A DNA stretch of 64,000 bases from Plotosus lineatus (GCA_024760905.1 CM045731.1:48022001-48086000), one strand, 5' to 3'. Positions 23,061-34,674 are shown, numbered from the stretch's first letter. Program-made: numbers and translations. The notes: a model not told the origin generated them from the sequence alone.

Positions 23061-23356
23061 ACTGATTTGCCTTAACTGTTTAATCCTACTGGGGTTTCAG
23101 GGAGGATGGAGCCTATCTCAATCGATACTGGGCAAAGGCAGGGTACACCCTGAACAGCTCGCCATATCATTGCAGTGCAAACACACACAACTATTCATAC
23201 ACATGTAGGGGCAGTCTGGAATGGCCCAGCAGCCTATTTTACATGTCTGGAATGTGGGAGGAAACTCATTCAAGCACAGGGAGAACCTCACACAGAAATA
23301 CCCTCGCTAAAAACAGGGCTCTAACCCAGGACCTTCTTTCTGTGGGGCGGATGTGG
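23061..23356 (-). repeat. SINE A copy
   Basis: Minus strand, near full length; head region 'aacccaggaccttctttctg' at the right end. Confidence 0.8.
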
Positions 23357-23653
23357 TATGCATGCCACTCAAAAGCAGATACATAATTCCTAAATACAGT
23401 CGGCCCCCAACTTACGAAATTAATTCGTTCCAGAGCCCGTTTCGTAACGTGGGGATTTCGTAAGTAGGGGTTGCACCTTACATGTTAAACACCCAATTCG
23501 TTCCAAGGCTTCAGTCTTTGGACTGGATAAAGCCCATAAACCCTTTAAAAATGATAAAAGTACACCAATTTTGTATGAAATATGTGTTAAAAGTAAAAGA
23601 AAATTATTTATTAAACCATTTAAACATTTTATTAACATATTAAACCATTTTAT

Positions 23654-24639
23654 ATTATGTTAGAGTGGTGCAGGACATGTATGAGAGATGTAAGACAGTG
23701 GTGAGGTGTGCTGTCGGTCTGACCGACGAATTCAAGGTGGAGGTGGGACTGCATCAAGGGTCAGCTCTGAGCCCCTTCTTGTTTGCTATGGTGATGGACA
23801 GGCTGACAGACGAGGTGAGACAAGAATCTCCATGGACTATGATGTTTGCAGATGACATCGTGATCTGTAGTGAGAGCAGAGAACAAGTGCAGGAAAATCT
23901 AGAGAGGTGGAGGTATGCCCTGGAAAGGAGAGGAATGAAGGTTAGCCTCAGAAAATCAGAATACATGTGTGTGAATGAGAAGGACCCAGGAGGAACGGTG
24001 ATGTTACAGGGAGCAGAGATAACGAAGGTGGAGGATTTTAAGTACTTAGGCTCAACAATCCAGAGCAATGGAGAGTGTGGAAAAGAGGTGAAGAAGCGTG
24101 TGCAGGCAGGCTGGAATGGTTGGAGAAAAGTATCCGGTGTGATGTGCGATAGGAGAGTGTCAGCAAGAATGAAGGGAAAAGTGTACAAGATGGTGGTGAG
24201 GCCAGCGATGTTGTATGGATTAGAAACAGTGGCGCTGAGGAAAAGGCAGGAGGCAGGGCTGGAGGGAGCGGAGATGAAAATGTTGAGGTTCTCCTGGGAG
24301 TAACGAGGATGGATAGGATCAGAAATGAGTATATCAGAGGGACAGCCCACGTAAGATGTTTTGGAGACAAAGTCAGAGAGGCTAGATTGAGATGGTTTGG
24401 ACATGTACAGAGGAGGGATAGTGAGTATATTGGCAGTAGGATGCTGAGGTTGGAACTACCAGGCAGAAGGCCCAGAGGAAGACCAAAGAAGAGATTTATG
24501 GATGTGGTGAAGGAAGACATGAAGGTCGTTGGAGTCAGAAAAGAAGATGCGGAGGACAGGGTGAGGTGGAGGCGGATGATTTGCTGTGGCGACCCCTGAA
24601 GGGAGCAGCCGAAAGTAAAAGAAGAAGAAGAAGAAGAAG
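23654..24639 (+). mobile_element. LINE R, 5'-truncated copy
   Basis: A 986-bp 3' segment of a non-LTR retrotransposon. A 15-bp duplication ATTAAACCATTTTAT flanks it (23639-23653 and 24640-24654). The 3' end has almost no untranslated region: the ORF stop lies in 'gacccctga', followed by about 40 bp and a GAA-repeat tail. Short microsatellite tails are typical of RTE-like elements; the clade is inferred. Confidence 0.92.
23665..24600 (+). pseudogene. Reverse transcriptase C-terminal half, frameshifted
   Basis: Encodes the palm and thumb of a non-LTR reverse transcriptase: 'GLHQGSALSPFLFAMVMD' near residues 28-45 and the catalytic FADD at 61-64, then 'YLGSTIQ' and the C-terminal 'RWFGHVQRRDSEYIG' and 'GRRPRGRPKKRF' segments. 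The frame breaks at about 24295, where one T is missing in 'ttctcctgggag', ending the first frame at 24303. The second half resumes at 24309 and ends at 24599. The endonuclease domain and the first part of the RT are absent because of 5' truncation, so the copy is dead. Confidence 0.92.
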
Positions 24640-24694
24640 ATTAAACCATTTTATTAACATAGTTATTAATTAAACCATTATTAAACATTTTTAT

Positions 24695-24858
<164 letters not shown>

Positions 24859-25321
24859 GCGGGCCACGCCCACAAGACATGGAATAAAAGCGCATTTCCT
24901 GCTCGACAAACTCAACTTTAATTTGATTCCTTGAGGGATCGGAATTCCAGATGAGCTCAAATGCACCCACATTTATTAAACATTTACTGAATTAAAACAA
25001 GTTAAAAAACTAAACTAAAAACTAAAGAGTGAAGCTTCCTTCTGTCTCTTTCTGGGAGGCCAGCGGGGCGGGATGTTGAGAGACAGCCAATGAGAGAGCA
25101 ACTCGTGCCTGATTGGCGCGTTTCTATTTTGAATTTATTTTCGTAAGAGGGGATGTTTCATATCTCGAGGATTTAAACTTAAGAAAATGTTTTTCGTAAC
25201 CCAGGGATTTCGTACACAGGGGTCTTCGTAAGTTGGGGGCCGACTGTACTTTTAAATACTACAGGGTTTGGACTGCACGCCTACAAAGAAAACTATTAAA
25301 ACAAAGTATTAATCCATTTTT

Positions 25322-25591
25322 GGAGGGCAAGGTGGTGTAGTGGCTAGCATGTCTACCTCACAACAAGAAGGCTCTGGGTTTGAATCCCGGACTCAGTCAT
25401 CTCTGTGTACAGTTTGCATGCATTCCCAGTGCATGGATTTTCTCTGGGAACTCCAGTTTCCACACTCATTAGGCTAACTGGCTGTTCCAAATTGCCCCAC
25501 GTGTGGGTTTGAGTGTTAATGGTTTGATGTCTGTGTGTTGCTCCAGTTATTGACTGGCGAGCTGTTCAGGGTGTGCCCCTTTTTCGGCTAA
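25322..25591 (+). repeat. SINE A copy, interrupted at its tail by Tc1
   Basis: Head (aaggtggtgtagtggctagc; gggtttgaatcccgg) and body as far as 'gtgtgcccctttttcggc', where the Tc1-like end begins at a TA. Confidence 0.8.
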
Positions 25592-25593
25592 TA

Positions 25594-26620
25594 CAGTTGT
25601 GTTGAAAATAATATCAGTCAGACACCACTAACCTGAGCAATCAGTGTTTTCTGTATAAATGATAATTCTACATGGCAAATAACTTACTAGCACGTGTAGT
25701 AGAGTAACAGAATCCAACAGACCCAACAGTAATGGCATGCATGATGCTGATTCTGTGTAATTGAATCACTAATTGAAAGGGGCGTGTTCAAAATAAAAGC
25801 AGTGTGGAGTTCAATTTGTGACGTCATTCATTCTTTAAAAAACAGGTGGCTAGTATTGTCCTTATTTTAAGGAAGGACTGCAGCAGTGCTGATTATTGAG
25901 CTTTTCCCTCTGAAATTCTGAGGAAAATGAGTCTATCCAGATATTGATCAAAAGAACCTTGTACCTTGATTAAGAAGTTGATTTCGAGAGGGGAAAACAT
26001 AAAGTGCAGAAAATGAGAGGCTTCTCAGACAAAATGATCGCAAATGGTTTAAAATGGCAACCAAAACCTGAAAGATGTGAAAGAAAGTGAGAAAACCACC
26101 ATTCGAATGGATTGAAAAAGAGCCAAAATGGCAAGGACTCAGCCAACGATCAGCTTCATCAAAGAAGGTCTGAGCTGTCCAAGGTGTACTCTGCCCTCAC
26201 CTGGAGTCGGCTGGGATAGGCGCCAGTCTCTCCACAACCCTAATTAAGATTAAGCAGTTACAGTTCATTATGAACATAGAGCAACATTTTGTGGACTGAT
26301 GAAAGTAAGATTGTTCTTTTTTGAGTCTTGTGGCCCCTAGACGACCCCCAAACACTGAATTCAAGCCACAGTGCACTGTGAAGACAGTGAAACATCATGG
26401 CACAAGCATCATGATACGGGGATGTTTCTCATACTAAGGTGTCGGGCCTATTTATCGCATCCCAGGGATCATGGATCAGTTTGAATACATCAGAATATTT
26501 ATAGAGGTACAAGAAGGTTCTGGGTTCGTGCTGCTTTATTCTGAAGAGGAAATGCCTTTCTTAACCTTGTTGGAGGTACCGAACCCCACCAGTTTCATGG
26601 TGGAGTATCATGGTGGGATA
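25594..26620 (+). pseudogene. Tc1-like transposon with dead transposase
   Basis: Starts CAGTTGTGTTGAAAATAATA next to a TA, a Tc1-type end. The interior contains remains of a Tc1 transposase: the region around 26390-26500 translates to fragments resembling 'KHHGTSIMIRGCFS' and 'GVGPIYRIPGIMDQFEYIRI', followed at about 26537 by 'SEEEMPF'. Stops, a SINE A tail at 26171-26272 and a 19-bp SINE-like insert at 26510-26528 break it. The 3' end is lost. Confidence 0.78.
26171..26272 (+). repeat. SINE A tail inserted in Tc1
   Basis: Only the tail of the 'gtgtactctgccctcacctg' subtype, ending 'gattaagcagttacag'. 5'-truncated. Confidence 0.8.
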
Positions 26621-26624
26621 CAGC

Positions 26625-26852
26625 TGGCCAGCTTGCCAACACCATTTATGCTCACACTTGCACCAAGGGGTGATTTGTAACAGCCAATTAGCCTGGCATG
26701 CTTTTTGGACTGTGGAGGAAACTGGAGTACCCGGAGGAAATCCACGCAAGCACGGGGAGAACATGTAAACTCCACGCAGAAACGCCAGAGCTGGCAAACA
26801 GGCCTTCTTGCTGTGAGGCGGACGTGCTGACCACTGCGCCACCATGCCGCCC
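26625..26852 (-). repeat. SINE A copy
   Basis: Minus strand body and head, ending 'accactgcgccaccatgccg'; the tail is mostly absent. Confidence 0.82.
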
Positions 26853-27280
26853 TTTATCCATACATCCAGATCATCACTAAACATTCTGAATGTATTTGGG
26901 CTGGGAGCGGGATTGTTGTTCGAGGTAACATCTCCAGCACAAAATTAAAATTTCTCCGCGCAATTGCGTAATCCCCTCATTATATTCTAATAAGTTTATC
27001 GTTGTCTGAAGAATAAAACTTGTTCTTTCCGTTTCTTCAGTGCTTTGATATCTCATGTCAGGTTTTTAATTGATTTGTGTTGTAATACGTCAGCTGTCTA
27101 TCCAGCGTTTCACTGTTGATTTAAGTTGTTAAGTTCACTGCCGTGATTATGCATCTGGTGTCAATTTCAAGTCTTCCAGAACTATCGCCTAAACAGCTCA
27201 GTCTTATGTGTGAGTTTGGCCACAAAGTGTTGATATGTTAAGCAATAAAATGCTTTCCATACATTTCCATTCTGTTTCCA

Positions 27281-27283
<3 letters not shown>
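26853..27283. other. Unique DNA, nothing recognised
   Basis: No supported feature. Confidence 0.4.
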
Positions 27284-27350
<67 letters not shown>

Positions 27351-27473
27351 GGTGCTATGATAATCTGGCAAGCTCTTTATTGTGTATCCCTCTTTCCGCA
27401 TTGTTGGCTGAAATAGGCTTCAGCCTCCCCCAACCCTAATAGTAGGAATAAATGGATTGGTGAATGAATGAGT
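27284..27473 (+). repeat. SINE A tail with 66-bp GT tract
   Basis: A (GT)n run (27284-27349) followed by 'ttggtgctatgataatctgg' and the tail to 'gaatgaatgag'. The microsatellite lies at the GT-rich point of the SINE body. A poly-T run follows at 27488-27512. Confidence 0.8.
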
Positions 27474-27647
27474 ATTACAGTACATTATACTGTATTTTTT
27501 TTTTTTTTTTTTCTCGCAATCTCGATCCTTGTGATGTTGAGCAGTTGCCCTCCTGAAGGCTTCTGCTAGGCGGTGGGACATAATGTACCAGAAAGTTGCA
27601 TTAATCTATAAACAGCGTAGGACTTCCTGTAAGGTGTGTGAGCGCCA

Positions 27648-28207
27648 ATGCAAGTTTCCATACACACCAAGGGAACATTTTAAACAGCCAGTTAGCCTAA
27701 TGTGTGGTGGTCTGGTGGTATAGGGCGCTGGATCGCTGATCCAAAGGTTGGGGGTTCGAGTCCCACTCTCCACAAGGTTGTCACTGTCCCCCCCCCAGTG
27801 CGGCTAACTGGGTTATCAAAGGCGGGCCATGTCTCTCACTGTCTATGGTGAGAAGCATGTAAAAGAACCATTGCTGACTTTCGTAAAGAGTAGCTGCAAA
27901 GTCGTTAGCGTGTTTCTGTCCCTTGCTAAAAAGGGTTGTGACAGGAAGGGCATCCGACGTAAAAACCTCTGCCAAATCAAACGTGCGAATCAGATGATTC
28001 GCTGTGGCGACTCCCGAGTAAAAAGGGAAAAAGCCGAAAGGAAGACAGACAGACCGGTAGCATAATGTGCATGTCTTTGGAGTGTTGGAAGAAACCAGGG
28101 TACCCTGAGAAAGCCCACGTAAGCACAGGAAGAATATACAAACACCACACAAACGCCCCCCTCGCCGACAACGGGACCCGAACCCAGGACCTTCCTGCTG
28201 TGAGGTG
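27648..28207 (-). repeat. SINE A copy split by SINE B
   Basis: The minus-strand body at 27648-27705 resumes at about 28058 and ends in the inverted head 'acccaggaccttcctgctgt'. The short sequence TAGCMTAATGTG occurs at both junctions, the target duplication of the nested SINE B. Confidence 0.82.
27706..28057 (+). repeat. SINE B copy nested in SINE A
   Basis: Full length: A box TGGTCTGGTGG, B box GGTTCGAGTCC, body, then 'gattcgctgtggcgactccc' and 'aaagccgaaaggaagacaga'. The tail matches the 3' end of LINE R through 'gctgtggcgac'. Confidence 0.92.
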
Positions 28208-28706
28208 ATAGTATTGACGTCAAATGTTCAAGATCCTGGAACAATCTAATCAGAAAGAAACTCAGCATGTCATACAGGAAGAACGCATCACAGAGAGCTT
28301 GTTCTGTGTACAGTGGCACGGAATCTGAGGAAGATGCTTGTGCTGAAAGACCTGAGGCATATTTGTGGGATATTTGAATTTCTCCAGCTTGTACAAAGTG
28401 TTAATAGTCAGTCAGGGAGTTTATCTGTGTGAAGGAAGAGGAAGAAATGCTGCTCCGCTGCATGTATTTATTAAAGAAAGATGTAATTTTGTGAAAGGAA
28501 TTTATCCTGGACGAACACAGCTTAACTGTATCTTCAGACATACATCAAGATTATTTTTAAATATGTCTGTGCTTATAGGGCTTTATGCACGACCTTGAAA
28601 AATAATATTCTCAGCGGGAAAATTATATACTGTATATTCAATGATATGCACCGGCGACCTCGAGTTATTCAGGTAGAAGTCAGTTACATATTTAATATTT
28701 TTACTA

Positions 28707-28772
<66 letters not shown>

Positions 28773-28924
28773 GTGAGACTTTTATAACTACAATTCTGGC
28801 AAACATTATAGTTAGCATTGTTTCATATTAATTTTCATACTTCTTACATTTTCTCATTCATGCAATATATTTAAAATCACTCTAATCATATATTGATTGA
28901 TTTATTGATAGATAGATTGATTAA
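28208..28924. other. Unique DNA with a (TG)n tract
   Basis: A (TG)n run of about 60 bp at 28709-28769. Nothing else recognised. Confidence 0.5.
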
Positions 28925-29028
28925 TTGAGTCACCCTCTCAATCCTTTAATCTTAATAGGACTACTGGAGCCATTGTGAGGCTAACACCTACACACTCAAC
29001 TATTCACACTCCTACCCAGGGCCAAGTT
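28925..29028 (-). repeat. SINE A fragment
   Basis: Minus strand tail and a short body piece, heavily deleted. Confidence 0.55.
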
Positions 29029-29032
29029 TCAT

Positions 29033-29311
29033 TCATTCATTCATTCATTTGAATTGAATTGTTAAATATCTCAAGGGTCACAAGGGGGCTGGTGCCCATC
29101 TCAGCTGACTGGGCAAAGGTAGGATACACTCTGAACAGTTCGCCAATCCGTTGCAGGGCCCTTAGAGGCAATTTGTACGAACTATTAAGCCTGGTGAGTT
29201 TGTCTTTGGACTGTGGGGGGAAACCAGGAGACTCTCATTGGGCCAGAAATCAGACCCAGGACCCTTTTGCTGTGCAGTGGATGTGCAAACCACTACGCCA
29301 CCATATCGCCC
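29033..29311 (-). repeat. SINE A copy
   Basis: Tail starting with ATTC repeats, 'ctgactgggcaaaggtagg', shortened body and inverted head 'accactacgccaccat'. Confidence 0.78.
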
Positions 29312-29325
29312 TTGTGTTGTTATAC

Positions 29326-29634
29326 TCAATCACTCACTTATTGAACTGCTTACGCCTCGTAGAGTGGCAGGGAGCTGGGAACCTATTTCAGTCGACACTG
29401 GGTGAAGGCAGGGTACACCCTGAATGGCTTGCCAGACTACCACAAAGCCAACACACACACACTCACACCAATTCACACTCACACCTAGGGGCAATTTGGA
29501 ACAAACAATCAGCTTAATGTGCATTTCTTTAAAGTGTAGGAGAAAACACAAACATAAGCAGAATATGCAAACGCCACACAAAAACACGCGAGTCCAGGAC
29601 TCGAACCCAGGACCTTTTGCCACCCAATCACTAA
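29326..29634 (-). repeat. SINE A copy
   Basis: Third of four same-orientation SINE A units in this cluster. Tail, CA-rich middle, body and B box (ggactcgaacccagg) are present; the distal head is missing. Confidence 0.8.
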
Positions 29635-29654
29635 CAAAAGTAATGATTTGCCCT

Positions 29655-29967
29655 CCTAGCCAATTTAGAGTGGCCTGTTGACCTGACTGTAGGAGGAAAC
29701 TGGAATACCTGGAGGAAACCCATGTAATAATGAGAAGAACATGCAAACCCCACTTAAAAATAGATCCAGTTGTAACCAGGTGTTTCTTGTAATGAGGTGA
29801 TGGTCTTTAACCACCGTACATGTCTTTCGACTGTTGGGGTAAGCTGAGAGCCTGGAGGAAACCCACACGGGGAGAGCATGGAAACCACTGCATCCAGTCC
29901 AGCATTCGAACCCAGGATCTTCTTTCTGTGAGGTGGATTTATTAATCACAACATTACCATGCTGCCC
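29655..29967 (-). repeat. Two joined SINE A fragments
   Basis: 29655-29820 and 29820-29967 each contain the body motif (ggaggaaac) and a head region (accaggtgtttcttgtaatg; acccaggatcttctttctg). They look like two truncated insertions back to back. Confidence 0.7.
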
Positions 29968-30819
29968 ACGTTGTGAAGTAAATGAAGGTAAATTCTTTAG
30001 AATTTAAATGTGATAATATATTTTAGCATCAAATTAAGGAAAGGCTTAAAACCATATATTATATAGTGTGAAAAAAACATTGTAATTAAAATTGTATCAG
30101 AGTGAATAATTAAAACTCAGGTCACAAAAGCAACATCAAGTCTGAATTAGTCTTTAAGATATGCCAGCTCATGCCTGGTCCAGCGAAGCATAGACAGACC
30201 TCATTACATCGTCACATTAGAGATCATTTGAGAGCGAGATAAAGAGAGAGTGTGGGAAGGTGTATAATTTTATGCCATAATTACTGACACCCTTCATAAT
30301 AAAGATTAAAAAAATAGATATTTTAAACGTAATTCACATTTTTAAAGAATAACATTCAGTCTCAAAACAAAACAAAAAAATGAGAATGATTGATACCTCC
30401 AAACAGATTTCAGATAAATGACAACAAATTACCCAAACACCTCAACATTCAACACATTTCTTCCCCTTTCCTTGTGGTGTGCAAATAATATGCAGTGGAT
30501 ATAGAAAGTCTCACCCATATTCCTGCTGTTTCACTGATATAGACTATATATTCTATCTTTGGTCACTCGATACTCCAAATACACAATCTGATTGGATAAC
30601 CTACTCCTATATTAGCTCATATAAATCATCTAATATAGGTGAATGTCACTTCCTGTGTAGATATGCCTTAATGCAAGCATCTGGAGAACAGTATGTTGTC
30701 CATGGTCTGTGCAAGCTAGGTAGTGCTGCTAGCTAACTAGCTAGCTACATTTGCTAATTACTTCCATTTGCAAAGTGGGGTTTTTTTAGGCTAGATTTAT
30801 TCCATGCAAACCAACAATA
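29968..30819. other. Unique DNA, possible Tc1-like remnants
   Basis: 'ataattactgacacccttca' near 30280 and 'gcagtggatatagaaagtct' near 30491 resemble ends of fish Tc1-like families, but no partner end or transposase was seen. Confidence 0.3.
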
Positions 30820-31459
30820 CAGTCGGCCCTCTACTTACGAAAACCTCTGAGCACGAAAAATCCAGGTTACGAAAAACATTTTCCTAAATTTTCATCATCT
30901 TTTTTTATAAAAACAACCTCTTTTTATGAAAAGCGGCAAACATGCCATTCAAAAATTCAAACGCGCCAGTCAAAATTCAAACAATGCACGAGTTGCTCTC
31001 TCATTGGCTGTCTCCCATCATCCCACCCTGCTGGCCTCTCATTGGCCAGGAGGGAGCTGACTTGGACCCATACTTCCTGTTTGTCACACGCGTGGTGTGT
31101 TGAACAGGACTGTTGGCTTGTTTAGAGATTAATCATTGCAGCGTTATATTTCGTTATCGCCGAAACCGCTCCACAATCGGGACGATATTGAAGCAAAAGG
31201 AAACCTTAAAGCAGAAATACAGTGACGAGGCGATTATTTTAGCACGATATTGAAGCAAAAGGAGCATGAAAACAGTGCGCCATAGGAAAAGACCTCCATT
31301 CTCGCAAGGAAACAAGTAAATATTAAATCAGGACCACTGATCTTTCAAACAGGTACTGTAATGCTGCTTTAAATACAACATGCCGTCCATTTAAACGTTT
31401 AAATACAATTGATCCGTCGGTTGCGCATTTGCATTCGGCAAAACACACCAGAGAGTTTT

Positions 31460-31498
31460 GTGTGTGTGTGTGTGTGTGAGAGAGCGAGAGAGAGAGAG

Positions 31499-31547
<49 letters not shown>

Positions 31548-31550
31548 GTA

Positions 31551-31585
<35 letters not shown>

Positions 31586-31608
31586 GTGCGCACGTGCATG
31601 TGTGTGAG

Positions 31609-31642
<34 letters not shown>
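31460..31642. repeat. GT/GA compound microsatellite
   Basis: Alternating blocks of GT, GA, GT with TATG interruptions, and GA, inside the Tigger-like element. All ORFs across it are artefacts. Confidence 0.95.
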
Positions 31643-31647
<5 letters not shown>

Positions 31648-31905
31648 GTACAGAGTCACTCAGTGATGAAAGGAGGCATTCTTTTAACTATCTTTCAAGG
31701 GAGCACATTGCAGCTTATTTTTCGTTTTTTAACTTGTTTAATTCAGTAAATGTTTAATAAATGTGGGGCGCGCCGCTGAATGTGAGCAAAACGCGGCTCA
31801 TCCGAACCTCCGATACCTCAAGGAAACAAGTCAAAGTTTAATCTGTCAAGCAGGGAATGCGTTTTGAATTCCCCGTCTTAAAATGCTCTGGCGTCCTGCA
31901 TGTGG

Positions 31906-31910
<5 letters not shown>

Positions 31911-31964
<54 letters not shown>

Positions 31965-31968
31965 ACAC
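31911..31968. repeat. (AG)n microsatellite with short CA end
   Basis: About 50 bp AG followed by ACACACAC in the same Tigger-like element. Confidence 0.95.
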
Positions 31969-32389
31969 TGTTTTATGTGTGCGTGTGTGTGTTAATAAAA
32001 AATGTTTAATAATGGTTTAATTAATAAATATGTTAATAAAATGTTCAAATGGTTTAATAAATAATTTTCTTTTACTTTTAACACATATTTCATACAAAAT
32101 TGGTGTACTTTTATTATTTTAAAGGGTTTATGGGGTAGTCTTTGGAGCCTTGGAACGAATCACACGTTTTACATGTAAAATGCGCCTCTACTTACAAAAA
32201 CTCCAGGCTACGAAAAAGGCTCTGGAACGGATTAATTTCATAAGTAGAGGGTCGACTGTATATAGAATTAACGTTTTTAATATTTAGATTTTTTTAGGAA
32301 TAGTTTTTTTTCCACCAAACACAATTTTACTGGACTACTGAAACAGGCCTTTAGCTAACCAGCCAGCTCTATGGAAGAAGGTGACCTTT

Positions 32390-33020
32390 TCAGTTAAGAA
32401 CAAGATTAAACATTTTGGCCTAAATACAAAGCAGTGCAACACAACATGAAACATGGTGGTGGCAGCATCATGCTCTGGGGATGCATTTCTTCAGCAGGGA
32501 CAAGAAAGCTAATCAGTGTTGATAGAAAGCTTGATGAATCCAAACACTGGACAATCTCAGAAGAAAACTTTGAGTGTAAAAAAGACTTGACACTGAGGTG
32601 GAGGTTCATCTTTTAGCAGGATAACAACCTTAAACATACAGCCAGAGCCACAATGGCCCAGTCACAGCTCAGATCTAAATCTAGTTGAGAATCTGTAGCA
32701 AGACTTGAGAATTGCCGTTCACAGACCCTCTCTGTTCAGTATGATTGAGTTAGATGTGTAGTGCTGGTAGGTACATATCCCGGAAGATTTACAGCTGTAA
32801 TTGGAGAGAAAAGTGCTTGTATAAAGTACTGACTTGGGGAACTGAATACAAATTCATGCTATACATACTTCATATTTTTGAAACTCGTGAAAACCTTTCA
32901 CAAGGAAAATCTTTTTCCTTCCACTTCACAATTACGTGCCACTCTGTGTTACTCCATCACATAATATCCCAATAAAATGCACACTCATGGAAAGTTTAAG
33001 TAAAAGTATGAATCTTTTTT
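32390..33020 (+). pseudogene. Tc1-like transposase remains and 3' flank
   Basis: Translates in part to '[19 protein letters not shown]', matching the Tc1 'KHGGGS.M.WG' block before the second catalytic Asp. Further on, 'QDNNLKHTARAT'-like and 'SVENL'-like remnants appear in shifted frames. The 3' flank 'ttccttccacttcacaatta' and 'atcccaataaaatgcacac' is the usual non-coding end of fish Tc1 elements (recalled). Several stops; no intact ends. Confidence 0.82.
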
Positions 33021-33700
33021 TTTTAATTTTTTTTTTTTTATACAAGATATATACAGCATTGTGCAAAAGCTTTATGCACATGCAGAGGAATGTGTAGAAC
33101 AAAGATGCCTTATATTTACATATAAATAATGACATTCATTTAATGATCGCTATAAAACATTCTGTAAAGCACAGTCAACAGTAATAAATTAAACTAATTC
33201 AATATTAGGTGTGACGATGACTTTTTGTTTAAAAATAGAATAGCATCAGGCCCAGTTTGTGCAGTTTTACAAGTACAGTATCTACCGGGTCTCTGACAGA
33301 ACCTGTCCCAGTTCTTTGGAAATGTTGTCTGTTACACTTGATTCTTTATTTGCATGTAAATCACAGCAACCTGCGTTATATTTTTTTCCTAAAAAGTTCT
33401 CTTATATGTAATATACTGCATTTTTTGTTGAAATACTATACAAAGATTTTTTTTAATGTAACATTTAATTTTTTTTTTTTTACTGGGAAACTAATGTTTG
33501 TAAATTTAAAGTGTTTTTGTACTAGCTTGCTAATATACAAATTTTGAAATAAAAATCTATAGCAAAGTTTGTACAATAAACAATAAATAAACATATTGTG
33601 CCAATATATCCCGCCTACTTTGCCACCTATTAGATGACTCAGTGAAATATATTTATCTTTGTTTTAAAGCTGGACTGCTTATCATTTTAGACTTGACACT
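33021..33700. other. AT-rich DNA, possible transposon ends
   Basis: 'acagcattgtgcaaaagctt' near 33053 resembles a Tc1-type terminal sequence. No second end found. Poly-T runs near 33010-33040 and 33470-33481. Confidence 0.3.
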
Positions 33701-33723
33701 GTCAATAAGATAAGATAATGAAG

Positions 33724-34081
33724 GGGCAGTGGTGGTCTAGTGGTATAGGGCGCTGGATCGCTGATCCAAAGGTTGGGGGTTCGAGTCCCACTCTCCACAA
33801 GGTTGTCACTGTCCCCCCCCCCAGTGCGGCTAACTGGGTTATCAAAGGTGGGCCATGTCTCTCACTGTCTATGGTGAGAGGCATGTAAAAGAACCATTGC
33901 TGCCTTTCGTAAAGAGTAGCTGCAAAGTCGTCAGCGTGTTTCTGTCCCTTGTTAAAAAGGGTTGTGACAGGAAGGGCATCCGACGTAAAAAAACCCTCTG
34001 CCAAATCAAAACGTGCGAATCAGATGATTCGCTGTGGCGACTCCCGAGTAAAAGGGAAAAAGCCAAAAGGAAGACAGACAG
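33724..34081 (+). repeat. SINE B copy, full length
   Basis: Head, poly-C stretch, body and LINE R-type tail (gattcgctgtggcgactccc, aaaagccaaaaggaagacag). The flanking CTGTCAATAAGATAATGA sequence occurs on both sides, with one extra GATAA unit on the left. Nearly identical to the copies at 27706 and 50487, which suggests recent activity. Confidence 0.93.
33733..33788 (+). promoter_or_regulatory. Pol III internal promoter boxes of SINE B
   Basis: A box TGGTCTAGTGG (33733-33743) and B box GGTTCGAGTCC (33778-33788) match tRNA-type consensus with normal spacing. Confidence 0.8.
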
Positions 34082-34102
34082 ACTGTCAATAAGATAATGA
34101 AA

Positions 34103-34674
34103 CATAATTTAATTAATAAATAAATAAATTCACATTCTCACATGGGCAACTGGAGATATTGAGGTGGAGAAACCACAGAACCTTAGAGCTCTGGAATATC
34201 AGATGAAATGGAGCACAAGCTTGCTGTGGTAATAAATCCATTCTTTGTATATGTGAGAACCAGGCTTCTTGAGCCAATGTGTTCATCATCAGAACTGATG
34301 TGTGAACTGAGATGTCATGCGGCTTTGCACATTGTTAATGAAAACCTTTAACTATTGCTACCATTTATTTCTTTCCGTAAACTGGATTTTTACTTTTCTT
34401 TCTGTGAAACTTTCATTGGAGCATGGCAGACTCGCGGAAGCAAAAATGTCGTCATCCTCCAACGTTCCTCACTCATTCCGTCATCTTCTGTGTCCTTCTG
34501 TATGATTCCGAACGTATTCCTCCGCTTCCGGCAGGCCAAAATCTTCCACAAATGTGCTTTTGTGTGGTTCTGCAGTCCTTCCACAAACGTTCTGTCATTT
34601 CCTCAAATGTTCCATGATCATTCCTTTTATTCCGCCAGTGTTCCTTGATCGTTGCGCGAGCCTTCCCCCCTCTT
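34103..34674. other. Unique DNA, nothing firm
   Basis: 34430-34670 has recurring 'attcc', 'cttcc' and 'gttcc' motifs suggesting a decayed tandem repeat. ORFs here show no motif. Confidence 0.35.

Larger units (their letters stand above)
30820..32258. mobile_element. Tigger-like element, 1.44 kb
   Basis: Inverted ends CAGTCGGCCCTCTACTTACG and, read inward from the right, CAGTCGACCCTCTACTTATG. TA duplications at 30818-30819 and 32259-32260. The interior has 'caatgcacgagttgctctct' and 'ctggcctctcattggcc', shared with the copies at 3194, 23397 and 44270, plus several microsatellites. No transposase ORF found. Confidence 0.9.

Noticed and set aside
23754..24520. Long minus-strand ORFs (216 and 160 codons)
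   Set aside because: They are antisense shadows of the LINE R reverse transcriptase, whose plus frame has the FADD motif and matching copies.
33724..33800. tRNA gene candidates at A/B box pairs
   Set aside because: The boxes belong to SINE heads followed by SINE bodies; the cloverleaf arms do not pair as in a functional tRNA.
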